From contig JALCDB010000003.1 of NCBI GenBank assembly GCA_022641095.1, positions 173,852 to 237,851 on the forward strand: a stretch of DNA of 64,000 nt, in the 5' to 3' direction. The DNA is from Bacilli bacterium. Lineage in GTDB: Bacteria; Bacillota_I; Bacilli_A; RFN20; CAG-826. Each line of letters begins with the position of its first letter. Position 1 is the stretch's first letter. Below are positions 26,337-36,118 of the stretch, in pieces. Below the pieces are notes generated by a model, which worked only from the letters and a program-made list of their open reading frames with translations, was not told the DNA's origin and searched no databases. Made by a program: the position numbers and the translations under genes.

Positions 26337-26542
26337 ATGAGATAAAAGTTAAAATTGTAGTTACTTTTTCATATTCGTAAGTTATTTAAAAAGCAGTTAC
26401 TAAAATTATGTCATTAAAAAGTGATATAATACTAGTCATTATCGTAACTATCTATGATTTTAAATTGTCATTTCAATTAATTTTAATTAATAGGATATGC
26501 TAATGAAAGTGCTTACATTGATGTGATTTGATACGAGAGCGA
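26337..26542. other. A+T-rich intergenic region between divergent surface-protein and groES genes
   Basis: Strongly A+T-rich. Contains an extended -10 on the plus strand (TGATATAAT, 26422-26430) with no gene directly after it, and repeated GTTAC/GTAAC elements. No ORF or RNA recognised. Confidence 0.5.
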
Positions 26543-26573
26543 TTTTGGCACTCTGGGCTTGACAGTGCCAAAA
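26543..26573 (+). promoter_or_regulatory. CIRCE operator (HrcA site) of the groES-groEL operon
   Basis: TTGGCACTC-N9-CAGTGCCAA inside a longer inverted repeat (26543-26573). It is the CIRCE consensus TTAGCACTC-N9-GAGTGCTAA with A-to-G and compensating changes and one broken end pair. It overlaps the -35 TTGACA (26559-26564); the -10 is TAAACT at 26581-26586. HrcA binding here would block RNA polymerase until heat stress. Confidence 0.85.
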
Positions 26574-26622
26574 GCCGTATTAAACTACACTTGAACCCGT
26601 TATCAGGGATGGAGGAAATCAA

Positions 26623-26904
26623 ATGATCAAACCGTTAGGCGACAATCTTCTCATCGAGAAAGTTCCGAATGAGAAGAAAGTCGGCTCAATCGTTCTCACG
26701 AGCGAAAAGAAAACTGGCAACTTGGCCACAATTCTGGCCATTGGGCCTGGAAAGGAAGACGCCGTGAAAGGTTTGCTTCCGATCAAAGGAATCAAAGTCG
26801 GCGACAAAGTGGTCTACCGCGAATACGCGGGAACTGATTACGAAGACGATGGGCATAAATATCTGCTCATCAAGGCCGAGGATATCCTGGCCGTCGTCGA
26901 TTAA
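26623..26904 (+). CDS. groS: Co-chaperonin GroES
   Basis: 93 residues. Starts MIKPLGDNLLIEKV, ends LLIKAEDILAVVD; the mobile loop is around residues 17-30. Shorter N-terminal and loop segments than usual but the whole fold is present. It caps the GroEL ring. Shine-Dalgarno GGAGG. 45 bases before groL. Confidence 0.96.
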   Translation: MIKPLGDNLLIEKVPNEKKVGSIVLTSEKKTGNLATILAIGPGKEDAVKGLLPIKGIKVGDKVVYREYAGTDYEDDGHKYLLIKAEDILAVVD

Positions 26905-26919
26905 TAACCTTTATATTAA

Positions 26920-28581
<1,662 letters not shown>

Positions 28582-28599
28582 TTCTCAGCTAGCCAGCAA

Positions 28600-28632
28600 G
28601 CCTCTTCGCGTTTGCGAAGGGGCTTTTTTTCT
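28600..28632 (+). terminator. Rho-independent terminator of groES-groEL
   Basis: GCCTCTTCGC/GCGAAGGGGC stem (28600-28623, one mismatch) with a 4-base loop, followed by seven T. Confidence 0.85.
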
Positions 28633-28690
28633 TTTCTTTTGATGCCAAAAAGCGATTAATGAAGGTACAATAGCCGAGAAGGGCATTCTT

Positions 28691-29941
28691 ATGGAAAACA
28701 TCGTCGATGATTTGAATTATCGGGGTTTGATCGAGCAGTATTCAAACGAAGAAGCCGTGCGTAAACTTCTCAGCGCAAAGCAGACCATCTATTGCGGCTT
28801 CGATCCGAGCGCTTCCTCGATGCACATAGGAAATTTCGTCATGATTTCGATTTTGATGCGCCTCCAGCGGGCCGGCCATCGCATTATCGCGGTCGTCGGG
28901 GGCGCCACCGGGATGATCGGCGACCCTTCTGGCAAGAGCAAGGAGAGGAACCTTCAGGGCAAGGAAACCCTTGAGGCCAATACTCAGAGCATCAAGAGCC
29001 AGTTGGAGCGTTTTCTCGATCTGAGCGATCCCGACAAAGGCCTCATCGTCAATAACTACGATTGGCTTGGCTCGATGGGCACAATCGATTTCCTTCGTGA
29101 CTATGGCAAGTATTTTCCTATTAATTACATGCTTAGCAAAGAAATCGTCGCCTCACGTTTGGAAGCGGGTATTTCCTTCACCGAGTTCTCGTATCAGATT
29201 CTTCAATCGATCGATTTCCTTACGCTCAACAAAAAATACGGATGCAAGATCCAAATCGGCGGCAACGATCAGTGGGGCAACCTCACTTCCGGCATGGAAC
29301 TCATTAGGAAAGTCGAAGGCGAGAATGCCGAATGCGAGGTCATGACGGCCCATCTTATCACCCGCGCCGATGGCAAGAAATTCGGCAAAAGCGAGGAAGG
29401 AGCCCTTTTCCTTGACCCCAAACTCACTTCGCCTTACAGGCTTTATCAGTACTTCATCAACTGCGCCGACGACGACGCAATCAAGTATATCAAGGTTTTC
29501 ACTTTTCTTCCCCACGAGGAGATCGAGGCGGTTGCCAAGGACCATTATGGTCACCCAGGTTCGCGGATTGCCCAGAAAAAACTGGCCTACGAAGTCACAA
29601 AGGAAATCCATGGGCAGGAAGAAGCTGACGAAGCCCGCAAAATGTCGGAGGTTCTCTTTAAAGGGGAAGTCGCGATTCTTAGCGAAAAGGAAATAGAGGA
29701 GCTTCTTGGTTCCCTTAAGGTCAAATTGGATGGCGAAAAGAATTTGGTCGATCTCCTTGTCGCGGTCGGGGCGGCCCAAAGCAAGACCCAAGCCCGCACT
29801 TTCATCCAACAAAACGGCGTTGTCGTGAATGGTGAATCGGCCACCGACCCCAATAAAGTTTATGGAACGGAAGACGCTCTTTGCGGCAAATATATCATCG
29901 TCCGCCGTGGCAAGAAAAATTATTACCTCGCCGAAATTTAA
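28691..29941 (+). CDS. tyrS: Tyrosyl-tRNA synthetase
   Basis: 416 residues, class I. HIGH-type motif HIGN (residues 45-48), tyrosine site GGATGMIGDPSGK, QIGGNDQWGN, KFGKS (about 230-234), and a C-terminal S4-like RNA-binding domain. Unlike many Firmicutes tyrS genes no T-box is present in the 60-base upstream gap. Shine-Dalgarno GAGAAGGG. Confidence 0.97.
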   Translation: MENIVDDLNYRGLIEQYSNEEAVRKLLSAKQTIYCGFDPSASSMHIGNFVMISILMRLQRAGHRIIAVVGGATGMIGDPSGKSKERNLQGKETLEANTQSIKSQLERFLDLSDPDKGLIVNNYDWLGSMGTIDFLRDYGKYFPINYMLSKEIVASRLEAGISFTEFSYQILQSIDFLTLNKKYGCKIQIGGNDQWGNLTSGMELIRKVEGENAECEVMTAHLITRADGKKFGKSEEGALFLDPKLTSPYRLYQYFINCADDDAIKYIKVFTFLPHEEIEAVAKDHYGHPGSRIAQKKLAYEVTKEIHGQEEADEARKMSEVLFKGEVAILSEKEIEELLGSLKVKLDGEKNLVDLLVAVGAAQSKTQARTFIQQNGVVVNGESATDPNKVYGTEDALCGKYIIVRRGKKNYYLAEI

Positions 29942-29963
29942 TCAAGGGAAGGCGATAAATAAT

Positions 29964-29992
29964 GGAGCGCGCTAATTCGCTCCTTATTTTTT
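29964..29992 (+). terminator. Rho-independent terminator of tyrS
   Basis: GGAGCG/CGCTCC stem (29964-29983) followed by TTATTTTTT. The T-run overlaps the stop codon of the convergent XRE gene. Confidence 0.75.
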
Positions 29993-30580
29993 CCAGCCCC
30001 GCAAAAGAATAATTCCGATTTGCAAAGGGATACCCACAAAGTAGATGTACCAAAGCTGCTGATGGGGTGGATAGAAAGCCAATTGGATGCAAACGGCCGT
30101 AAGGAAGGCCCAAATAAAAAGGCTTGAGCAAATATAGAAATTAATCGTTTTCCCCCAAAACCAAAAAATCAAAAAACCGGTTGTCAAGATGCTGGCAGGG
30201 ATCGCCCAAACGAAAGCCGACCACCAATTGCCTAAGCCATTGAGGATGCTGGAAGCGTAGACGCAAGCGGCGGTGAACCAAACGAAAGTGGCCACCATCG
30301 CGATGATGATGATGCGGTTGTTGTTGGTCTTTTGGTCGCCCTTAAGGGCCTTGTCGCGTTGCTGAGCCGACTGAGCCGTGATCAAAAAATCGACGGTGAC
30401 TCCATAGAAATCGGCAAACTGTTTGAGGATGTCAACGGTGGGAATGGCTTTGCCGAGTTCCCATTTTGAAACGCTTTTGTCGCTATAGCCAATTCGATCG
30501 GCCAGTTCCTGCTGAGTAAGATGCTTGGCCTTGCGAAGCGAGGATAGGTTTTCGGAAACGATGGCTCTGAGTTCATCCAT
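29984..30580 (-). CDS. XRE-family regulator with C-terminal membrane domain
   Basis: 198 residues. N-terminal Cro/C1 helix-turn-helix (SSLRKAKHLTQQELADRIGYSDKSVSKWELG, residues about 12-42), a linker, then four hydrophobic segments (about 94-196). Such proteins in Firmicutes are membrane-bound regulators. Start 30580 is the family N-terminus (MDELRAIVSENL); the longer ORF to 30667 adds unrelated residues. A -35/-10 pair (TTGCAA, 16 bp, TACAAT) ends 10 bases before the ATG, so the leader is at most a few bases. It is divergent from the exported-protein operon and may control it through the half-site array at 30766. Confidence 0.85.
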   Translation of the reverse strand: MDELRAIVSENLSSLRKAKHLTQQELADRIGYSDKSVSKWELGKAIPTVDILKQFADFYGVTVDFLITAQSAQQRDKALKGDQKTNNNRIIIIAMVATFVWFTAACVYASSILNGLGNWWSAFVWAIPASILTTGFLIFWFWGKTINFYICSSLFIWAFLTAVCIQLAFYPPHQQLWYIYFVGIPLQIGIILLRGWKK

Positions 30581-30765
30581 AACAGTCTCTATTGTATAGA
30601 TGGCGGGTTCTGTTGCAAGCGATTTAAAAAGTGGGATTTCCGATATTTGGTCTCTACTATACATCAATCATGTTTTTTGTTTGGAAGTACAGGCGTACGA
30701 ATAAAAAGACATATTATCGAGTGTTTAAGTTATTTGAATGCAAATTCCTCCCAAGTTTATTGTGT

Positions 30766-30793
30766 TTCTACAAATCGTAGAACGAATTCTACG
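30766..30793 (+). promoter_or_regulatory. Three alternating half-sites TTCTAC/GTAGAA (putative operator array)
   Basis: TTCTAC (30766-30771), GTAGAA (30777-30782) and TTCTAC (30787-30792): half-sites start 11 and 10 bases apart, close to one helical turn. The last two sit in the perfect inverted repeat CGTAGAA-CGAA-TTCTACG (30776-30793). Located about 80 bases before the start of the downstream operon. Confidence 0.5.
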
Positions 30794-30835
30794 CACCTTG
30801 CGTGAGCGTTAGGAACTTTATTGACGGGTCCCGTT

Positions 30836-30841
30836 TATAAT
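30836..30841 (+). promoter_or_regulatory. -10 element of the exported-protein operon
   Basis: TATAAT 33 bases before ATG 30874; no -35 at the right spacing (TTGACG is only 9 bases away). Between them is an inverted repeat TTGGTA-GTTTTG-TACCAA (30848-30865) that may form a hairpin or operator. No clear Shine-Dalgarno before the ATG. Confidence 0.45.
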
Positions 30842-30873
30842 GCAATGTTGGTAGTTTTGTACCAATAAGAGCC

Positions 30874-31833
30874 ATGAAAACTAAAAAGCTAAGCAAAAGA
30901 TTGGGAGCCGTCATCACGATGAGTTGCCTTTCCGTCGTTGCCGTCGCGCTCGGCGCCGGCCTTGGCTTTTATTTGCACGGCATGACCGCGAAACAAGGCG
31001 ATCATACAGCGGTCGTCACCGGAAACAACGATGAGTTGTTGAACACTTATGGCGCCGTCATTTCCGATGACGAATCGGTTGATTTCACTAAGTTGGTCGA
31101 CAAAAAAGTGTTCACCTACAGCGACATCGCGAATATTTCTCTTATGTTGCTAAAAAAGAAAACGAATTATATGACTCAAGGCAAAGGGTACGCCAAAGGG
31201 GGACCCGTGACTCAGCAAATTCGCGATACGGTTATCCGCGACGGCGACGATTACATGGAGGAGTCGATTTCCGCCAGCAGCGTGGTGAAAACCGCTTCTA
31301 GAACTTTTCAAAGCAAAGAAGGCGTTGATGTTCATGACGGCCACCCAGTGGATGGCAGCGTCGAGAAGGCTAGTTATGAAAAGAAAGCCACCCATTACAA
31401 ACTCGATAAATACTTCTCCTCATATGGGCGCACGCTTGATACCCCTATTATTTATTTGATCAGCGACAGCACGGTCAACCCTTTGGCCACAACCGAAAGC
31501 GGCGACTCGCCGACGTCGCTGACCAAAACAAAGGGTGGCTATACGTTGGAACTGGAACTCGCCCCCAATGGCAGCACCACGAATTACCAAGTTCAGATGA
31601 TTGCCATCTCGAATCTGAGCAGCGTTGATTTTTCGTTCGTTCATTTGACTTTCTACCTCGATAGCAAGCTTCAGCTTCTTGCCACCGAGTCGCATGAGAA
31701 ATACACGGTCACCCTTAGGAAGCTTCCCGTTCCGACCATCACGGAAGGAAGGCTTACGACCAAATACTTTTGTGAGGGCGGATACGCGATTCCGGAATTA
31801 GAGACTCCAGTCACCTATTGGACGGGTGATTGA
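30874..31833 (+). CDS. Exported protein with N-terminal anchor, uncharacterised
   Basis: 319 residues. N-terminal basic stretch and hydrophobic helix (MKTKKLSKRLGAVITMSCLS..., about 11-35) and an otherwise soluble extracellular part. No cysteine-based lipobox. The middle (residues about 150-210) is Ser/Thr-rich; the final third has alternating beta-strand patterns (GGYTLELELAPNGS, NYQVQMIAISNLSSVDFSFVHLTFYL). No family recognised. It is 21 bases upstream of a 1071-residue exported protein, so the two probably form a surface complex or successive layers; this is inference. Confidence 0.8.
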   Translation: MKTKKLSKRLGAVITMSCLSVVAVALGAGLGFYLHGMTAKQGDHTAVVTGNNDELLNTYGAVISDDESVDFTKLVDKKVFTYSDIANISLMLLKKKTNYMTQGKGYAKGGPVTQQIRDTVIRDGDDYMEESISASSVVKTASRTFQSKEGVDVHDGHPVDGSVEKASYEKKATHYKLDKYFSSYGRTLDTPIIYLISDSTVNPLATTESGDSPTSLTKTKGGYTLELELAPNGSTTNYQVQMIAISNLSSVDFSFVHLTFYLDSKLQLLATESHEKYTVTLRKLPVPTITEGRLTTKYFCEGGYAIPELETPVTYWTGD

Positions 31834-31854
31834 TAAAAAGGGGAATAGAAAATT

Positions 31855-34800
31855 ATGGAAAAGAAAAAGAATGCCGCACTAACCAAGGAACGAAATCGCC
31901 TACGGAGAAAAAGGGATGGCAAATACGCCATCATCCTTTGTTCTTTGTTCGCGATGGCGACCACCGTTGTCTATTTTTCGGTGCCGAACGCCGCTCATGG
32001 AGGAAATGGCGACAACGTCGGCACTTCGACGAGCCACTCGCCTTATGTTCCCGATGGCGGGGATAAACTTACTCCTACGCAGAAGTTCACCGCTAACCTC
32101 ACGGGGATGCAGGGGTTGACCGCCGATTTGTCCTTGCAAGCCAATTATCCGGACAATGTTTTCGCGGTCAGTTCAACTTTGGCTTTCTCGATGCCGGAGC
32201 TCTCGCTTAATGCAATCGGTCTTAACATGGCCGCCAACGTGACCTATAACGGCACGGCCGTCACCGTCAACGACGGGGCCGCCGTCGACACCTTCGACAT
32301 GGATATGGTCGGTGGCGATTTCTATGTTTCCATCATGGGCATCAACTATAAGAGCGAAGCGGACTCCCGCGTCGATTTCTTCAAGAACCTGATTCGCATC
32401 TTCAGCATTGAAAGCGCCCAAATCGACATCGACACTTCCTCGGTCGCTTCCGGAGACGGCCTTTCGAGCTTCACCGACGCTTTAAGCAATATCGTTGAGA
32501 CGGATCTTGACGATGGCACCTACGAATTCACTCTCTCCATCGATGGCTATGACATTATCATGACCGCCGACAAAGATTGCGTTCTCACGGGCGCCTATAC
32601 GAAAGAAGATACTCCTATCGCGTTAGGCGACTGGAAAATCGCCTTCACCCTTTCCAAGGTCACCGTCACCGACGATATCCATATCGTGAACCCCGAGGAC
32701 ACTGGCAAGACCTACCTTGAGATAAACGATCAAGTCGAACTCATCGAGAAAATCTACAACGTTTACAAAGGGAAAAACGTTGGCCTTTCCTTTGCCGGTT
32801 CGCTTCGTAACGGAACGGCCGACCTCGCTCTTAACGGCGGGGCCAATGTCGACTTCTCCTCCAATAACTTCCTTGAGGACACTTTTGACCTCAATTTAGG
32901 GACCACCTATTCCTATTTCGCCAATGAAGGCGCCGCCGATAAGACGAGCGACAGCCAAAGTTTGGCCGCTGTCTATACTCCTGAGGCCGCTTACCTCACC
33001 TATAACGAGAATGCGCTCAGGGCCAAAATGACCCATGATTCCATGGAAAGCCTTATCGACTCCATGAAAGACAAGTTCGGTCAAGCTGAGACGCAAAGCG
33101 CCGACACGGCTTTCGATTTCATCACTTCGAGCGAACTCATGACCAACATCTACGACGGTCATTACGAGACGGTCGTTTCGATGCTTAAAAAAGTCGAGAC
33201 CTCCAATAATTACCTTAAACTCACCGTTTCTCTTAGTAAGCTCGGCTTAGGGGACGATTCTCAAGTCACCTTGACCTTCGATGGCGGCGCTTCCTCGAGC
33301 AGCCTTGCCACGATCGAGGTGAGCGACGTCGTCCTTTCGAGTTCCGTCACCGTCGATGACCTCACCATCAAGACCGAGGGTTATTCCTCGGAGGCGGTGG
33401 ATGCGGCCAAAGTCGGGACCGGTTATATGTCGCTCGATTTCGCCGATGGCGTCTTCAATCAGCTTTACAATTTGGCCAACGAGCAGAAGTTTGGCCTTGC
33501 CCTCAACTCCCAAGACGACGCTAAAGGAACGAATGGCACCATCATCGAAAAAACTGGAACTGCCGATAAGTTCATCCTTTCGGGTGGTCTTCAGGCCGAC
33601 GTTCCTAGCAAAGTCGGGACCGGAACCCTTAACGTGATCGCCACTTCCTCGAATTGGGGTTCATCCACGAGCCAAACCCATTCGATAACCGCTGACCTGA
33701 CGGGCGGGAGCGCCACGGAAGACGCGAAGTTGCTTTTCTCCTATAAAGATAAAATCACGGCCGACGGTTCGACTACGGGTGGCGACAAGCCGCTTAACGG
33801 ATCCCTTGCCGTCGACAGCATCGAGGATATCGTTTCGCAAGTGAAGTCCGCCGTTTCTCCGGACGCCCCCGATCAACGCTGGGCCAAATTCTTCGATGGA
33901 ATGAAGAGCGAAGCCGCCACGACCGTCATGGGGCGCTTGATGGATCAGGACTTCGGGGCTTTGCTCGAAACCAAGATCCTTAAGAGCGTCACCACCCTCA
34001 GAAACCAGAAGACCGGGCTCGACGAAATCAAGGTTATCGTCGATGGCCATCTCATCGGCGACGACGGCAACGACATCGTCGTTTATCTGCCGCTGGGCGT
34101 TTCCGCCGAAAACACCGACGAAGTCAAAGGCGTTCGCCTTGAGAACTTCGTTTATGGCGATTACACCATCAACCTCGACGCTTCGTTGACTTCCTATAAC
34201 GATGGCAAACTCACGAACCTTGTCGAAGACAACACTTACCTTAACCTCAATTCGCTTAAGACCCTTGTCAAATTCGGCATCAAGACAAGCTATCTTACGA
34301 GTTTCCACCTCACCGCGACCATGAACGTCAATATGCTTATCAACATCTCGATGGCCGTCGACGTCGACTTCTATCTCTCAGTCGTGGACAAAACCGTCAA
34401 AGTGAGCGGCTATTTCAACAACATTCCCCTCCTTTCGGCCGTCAACAATACCGGAAGATGGGCTCTCTTTGACGATTTCTCAGGGAAAGCCCATCGTGAC
34501 GTTCAGTTCTATTACGAGGCCCCGGCCGACGGCGGGACCGGTGGAAACGTCTATTTCTATGAGTTCAACAGACGTCCCGTGAGCGGCGATACGACCACTT
34601 ACAAGAAGGTCTATGCGCCCTACTTCACGAAGAACCTCCTCTATTACCTGCTTAACGATGTTGTCGCCCTTAAGGACAGCTACATCGATTCCATCCAGAA
34701 GAAGAGCGAATCCGGCAGCGACGAGCCGATTGATATCGAGAGCGTTCTCGATAGCTATTCCTGCGCTAACGAAGAGAGCGCGACCCCGTCCTTCAATTTC

Positions 34801-35070
34801 GTGATGGATATGGCCGTCCTATCGAACAACTCGCAGCTTGGCGACATGGATGTCACCATCAACACCAATAGTGGAGGCTATCTCTCGAGCCTTGATTTCA
34901 AGCTTTCGTTCAATATCCCTGTCCTTAACCTCTCGCTCACCGCGACGGTTGATAACGTCGACATCGGCGAGGATTGCTGGACCGGAGACTTCAAGAGCCA
35001 AGCCGCCGACGCGTGGGCGGCGATGGTCGCCCGCACGAGTTTCGATTCCGTCGAAGGCTACGGCGAATAA
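31855..35070 (+). CDS. Large exported protein with N-terminal anchor, uncharacterised
   Basis: 1071 residues. Very basic N-terminus (MEKKKNAALTKERNRLRRKR), one hydrophobic helix (about 24-41), then a Gly/Asn-rich spacer and about 1000 residues of extracellular sequence rich in Asp, Ser, Thr and Leu with amphipathic beta-strand patterns, e.g. FTANLTGMQGLTADLSLQAN and LTLTFDGGASSS-like turns. There is no C-terminal anchor or sorting signal. Only one cysteine pair is evident near position 900-950. The pattern resembles a long lipid- or polymer-binding barrel or adhesin, but I do not recognise it. Shine-Dalgarno AAAGGGG. Terminator follows. Confidence 0.82.
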   Translation: MEKKKNAALTKERNRLRRKRDGKYAIILCSLFAMATTVVYFSVPNAAHGGNGDNVGTSTSHSPYVPDGGDKLTPTQKFTANLTGMQGLTADLSLQANYPDNVFAVSSTLAFSMPELSLNAIGLNMAANVTYNGTAVTVNDGAAVDTFDMDMVGGDFYVSIMGINYKSEADSRVDFFKNLIRIFSIESAQIDIDTSSVASGDGLSSFTDALSNIVETDLDDGTYEFTLSIDGYDIIMTADKDCVLTGAYTKEDTPIALGDWKIAFTLSKVTVTDDIHIVNPEDTGKTYLEINDQVELIEKIYNVYKGKNVGLSFAGSLRNGTADLALNGGANVDFSSNNFLEDTFDLNLGTTYSYFANEGAADKTSDSQSLAAVYTPEAAYLTYNENALRAKMTHDSMESLIDSMKDKFGQAETQSADTAFDFITSSELMTNIYDGHYETVVSMLKKVETSNNYLKLTVSLSKLGLGDDSQVTLTFDGGASSSSLATIEVSDVVLSSSVTVDDLTIKTEGYSSEAVDAAKVGTGYMSLDFADGVFNQLYNLANEQKFGLALNSQDDAKGTNGTIIEKTGTADKFILSGGLQADVPSKVGTGTLNVIATSSNWGSSTSQTHSITADLTGGSATEDAKLLFSYKDKITADGSTTGGDKPLNGSLAVDSIEDIVSQVKSAVSPDAPDQRWAKFFDGMKSEAATTVMGRLMDQDFGALLETKILKSVTTLRNQKTGLDEIKVIVDGHLIGDDGNDIVVYLPLGVSAENTDEVKGVRLENFVYGDYTINLDASLTSYNDGKLTNLVEDNTYLNLNSLKTLVKFGIKTSYLTSFHLTATMNVNMLINISMAVDVDFYLSVVDKTVKVSGYFNNIPLLSAVNNTGRWALFDDFSGKAHRDVQFYYEAPADGGTGGNVYFYEFNRRPVSGDTTTYKKVYAPYFTKNLLYYLLNDVVALKDSYIDSIQKKSESGSDEPIDIESVLDSYSCANEESATPSFNFVMDMAVLSNNSQLGDMDVTINTNSGGYLSSLDFKLSFNIPVLNLSLTATVDNVDIGEDCWTGDFKSQAADAWAAMVARTSFDSVEGYGE

Positions 35071-35086
35071 GCGACGATTTTGCAAG

Positions 35087-35111
35087 GCGGGCTCGACGGC
35101 CCGCCTTTTTC
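35087..35111 (+). terminator. Rho-independent terminator of the exported-protein operon
   Basis: GGCGGGC/GCCCGCC stem (35087-35106) with a 6-base loop, followed by TTTTTC. Confidence 0.85.
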
Positions 35112-35182
35112 TGTGCTAAAAGCGATGGCAAAAAGGCATTTGGCCTTAAATGGAGGCGGTGATAGACCACTCCCGATGAACA

Positions 35183-35213
35183 TAAAGAAAACCCCAACCA
35201 TAATGTTGGGGTT
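35183..35213 (-). terminator. Rho-independent terminator of rpsD
   Basis: AACCCCAAC/GTTGGGGTT stem around a 6-base loop (about 35190-35213); on the minus strand it is followed by TTCTTTATG. Confidence 0.75.
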
Positions 35214-35231
35214 TCGGCGATCGAATGAGGA

Positions 35232-35837
35232 TTACAGCAAACGGTTGTAGTACTCGATGATCTGCGCTTCATTGATGTCTTGGGGAAGCTCATTGCGTTC
35301 CGGAAGACGGCTGAAGGTGCCAGTGAATTTCTCGGGCTCGACTTTGACGTAAGCCGGAGTCGCGGGTTTGCCGTCGAAAGACTCTTTCACGCATTTGAGC
35401 GGAGCGGTCTCTTTGAGGGCGATCACGTCATTGACCTTGCATAGATACGACGGAATGTCGACCTTTTTGCCATTGACTGTGATGTGTCCGTGGTTCACTA
35501 GCTGACGGGCCGCGGCTCTCGTGCGGGCGAAACCCATGCGATAGACGAGGCTGTCCAAACGGCTTTCCAAGATGCGGAAGAAGGCCAAACCGGTGACGGT
35601 CTTGTCTTTCTTGGCAATCATGAAGAGACGGCGGAATTGCCGCTCGTTAACGCCGTAAAGTTCCCGAAGCTTCTGCTTTTCGAGAAGCTGGGTTCCGTAC
35701 TCAGACGGCTTGCGATGGCGATCCTGGCCGTGCTGGCCCGGGCCATAGGGGCGACGCTTGAGCTCATCGCCGGTTTCAGAAGTGCTGAAATTGAGGCGGC
35801 GGGCCTGCTTCCAAGTTGAATTGGTGTACCTTGACAT
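35232..35837 (-). CDS. rpsD: 30S ribosomal protein S4
   Basis: 201 residues. Starts MSRYTNSTWKQARRLNFS; RNA-binding S4 motif MGFARTRAAARQLVNHGHITVNG, ends EAQIIEYYNRLL. Primary 16S rRNA-binding protein that starts 30S assembly. Strong Shine-Dalgarno AAAGGAG. It is monocistronic with a structured 150-base leader, as is normal for Bacilli. Confidence 0.98.
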   Translation of the reverse strand: MSRYTNSTWKQARRLNFSTSETGDELKRRPYGPGQHGQDRHRKPSEYGTQLLEKQKLRELYGVNERQFRRLFMIAKKDKTVTGLAFFRILESRLDSLVYRMGFARTRAAARQLVNHGHITVNGKKVDIPSYLCKVNDVIALKETAPLKCVKESFDGKPATPAYVKVEPEKFTGTFSRLPERNELPQDINEAQIIEYYNRLL

Positions 35838-35990
35838 ATGTTATTTCTCCTTTCCTTGCGCCAAACAAAGTTAGGGATCCGTTCCTGCCTCTCGGGTGTC
35901 CGTCAATCATTTCGGCCAAGTAGCTGCTGGCTTACTCTTTTCGAGGGCGGACGTCAGGCGGAGGCATAAGGATCTGCTCTATCCACGCGA
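35838..35990 (-). ncRNA. rpsD leader RNA (putative S4 autoregulatory element)
   Basis: Transcribed leader of about 150 bases. Nested complementarities close a long stem: GATCC with GGATC, GCCTC with GAGGC, and GTCCG with CGGAC, with the outer helix ending close to the Shine-Dalgarno. Bacillus rpsD is known to be repressed by S4 binding to its leader; a pseudoknot-like structure is expected, so this is likely the same device. Confidence 0.7.
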
Positions 35991-35995
35991 GTAAT

Positions 35996-36024
35996 ACTAT
36001 AAGTATTAAGTGAGGTTCCGTCAA
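35996..36024 (-). promoter_or_regulatory. rpsD promoter
   Basis: TTGACG (36024-36019), 17-bp spacer, TATAGT (36001-35996), read on the minus strand. Confidence 0.8.
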
Positions 36025-36106
36025 TCTTTTTCACTTTTTTTGGCGGCCTAAGGACTTTGAAGGCGGAATGTTCCGCTCCCTCTCGCCTATAGTCGCGCTA
36101 CCGTGA

Positions 36107-36112
36107 TATAGT
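36107..36112 (+). promoter_or_regulatory. Extended -10 promoter of ezrA (leaderless)
   Basis: TGATATAGT (hexamer 36107-36112) ends 6 bases before the ATG at 36119; no Shine-Dalgarno fits between. Confidence 0.6.
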
Positions 36113-36118
36113 AAAGCG

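Noticed and set aside
30821..30826. TTGACG as -35 for the exported-protein operon
   Set aside because: Only 9 bases separate it from TATAAT; a GGAAC further upstream also does not fit ECF spacing.
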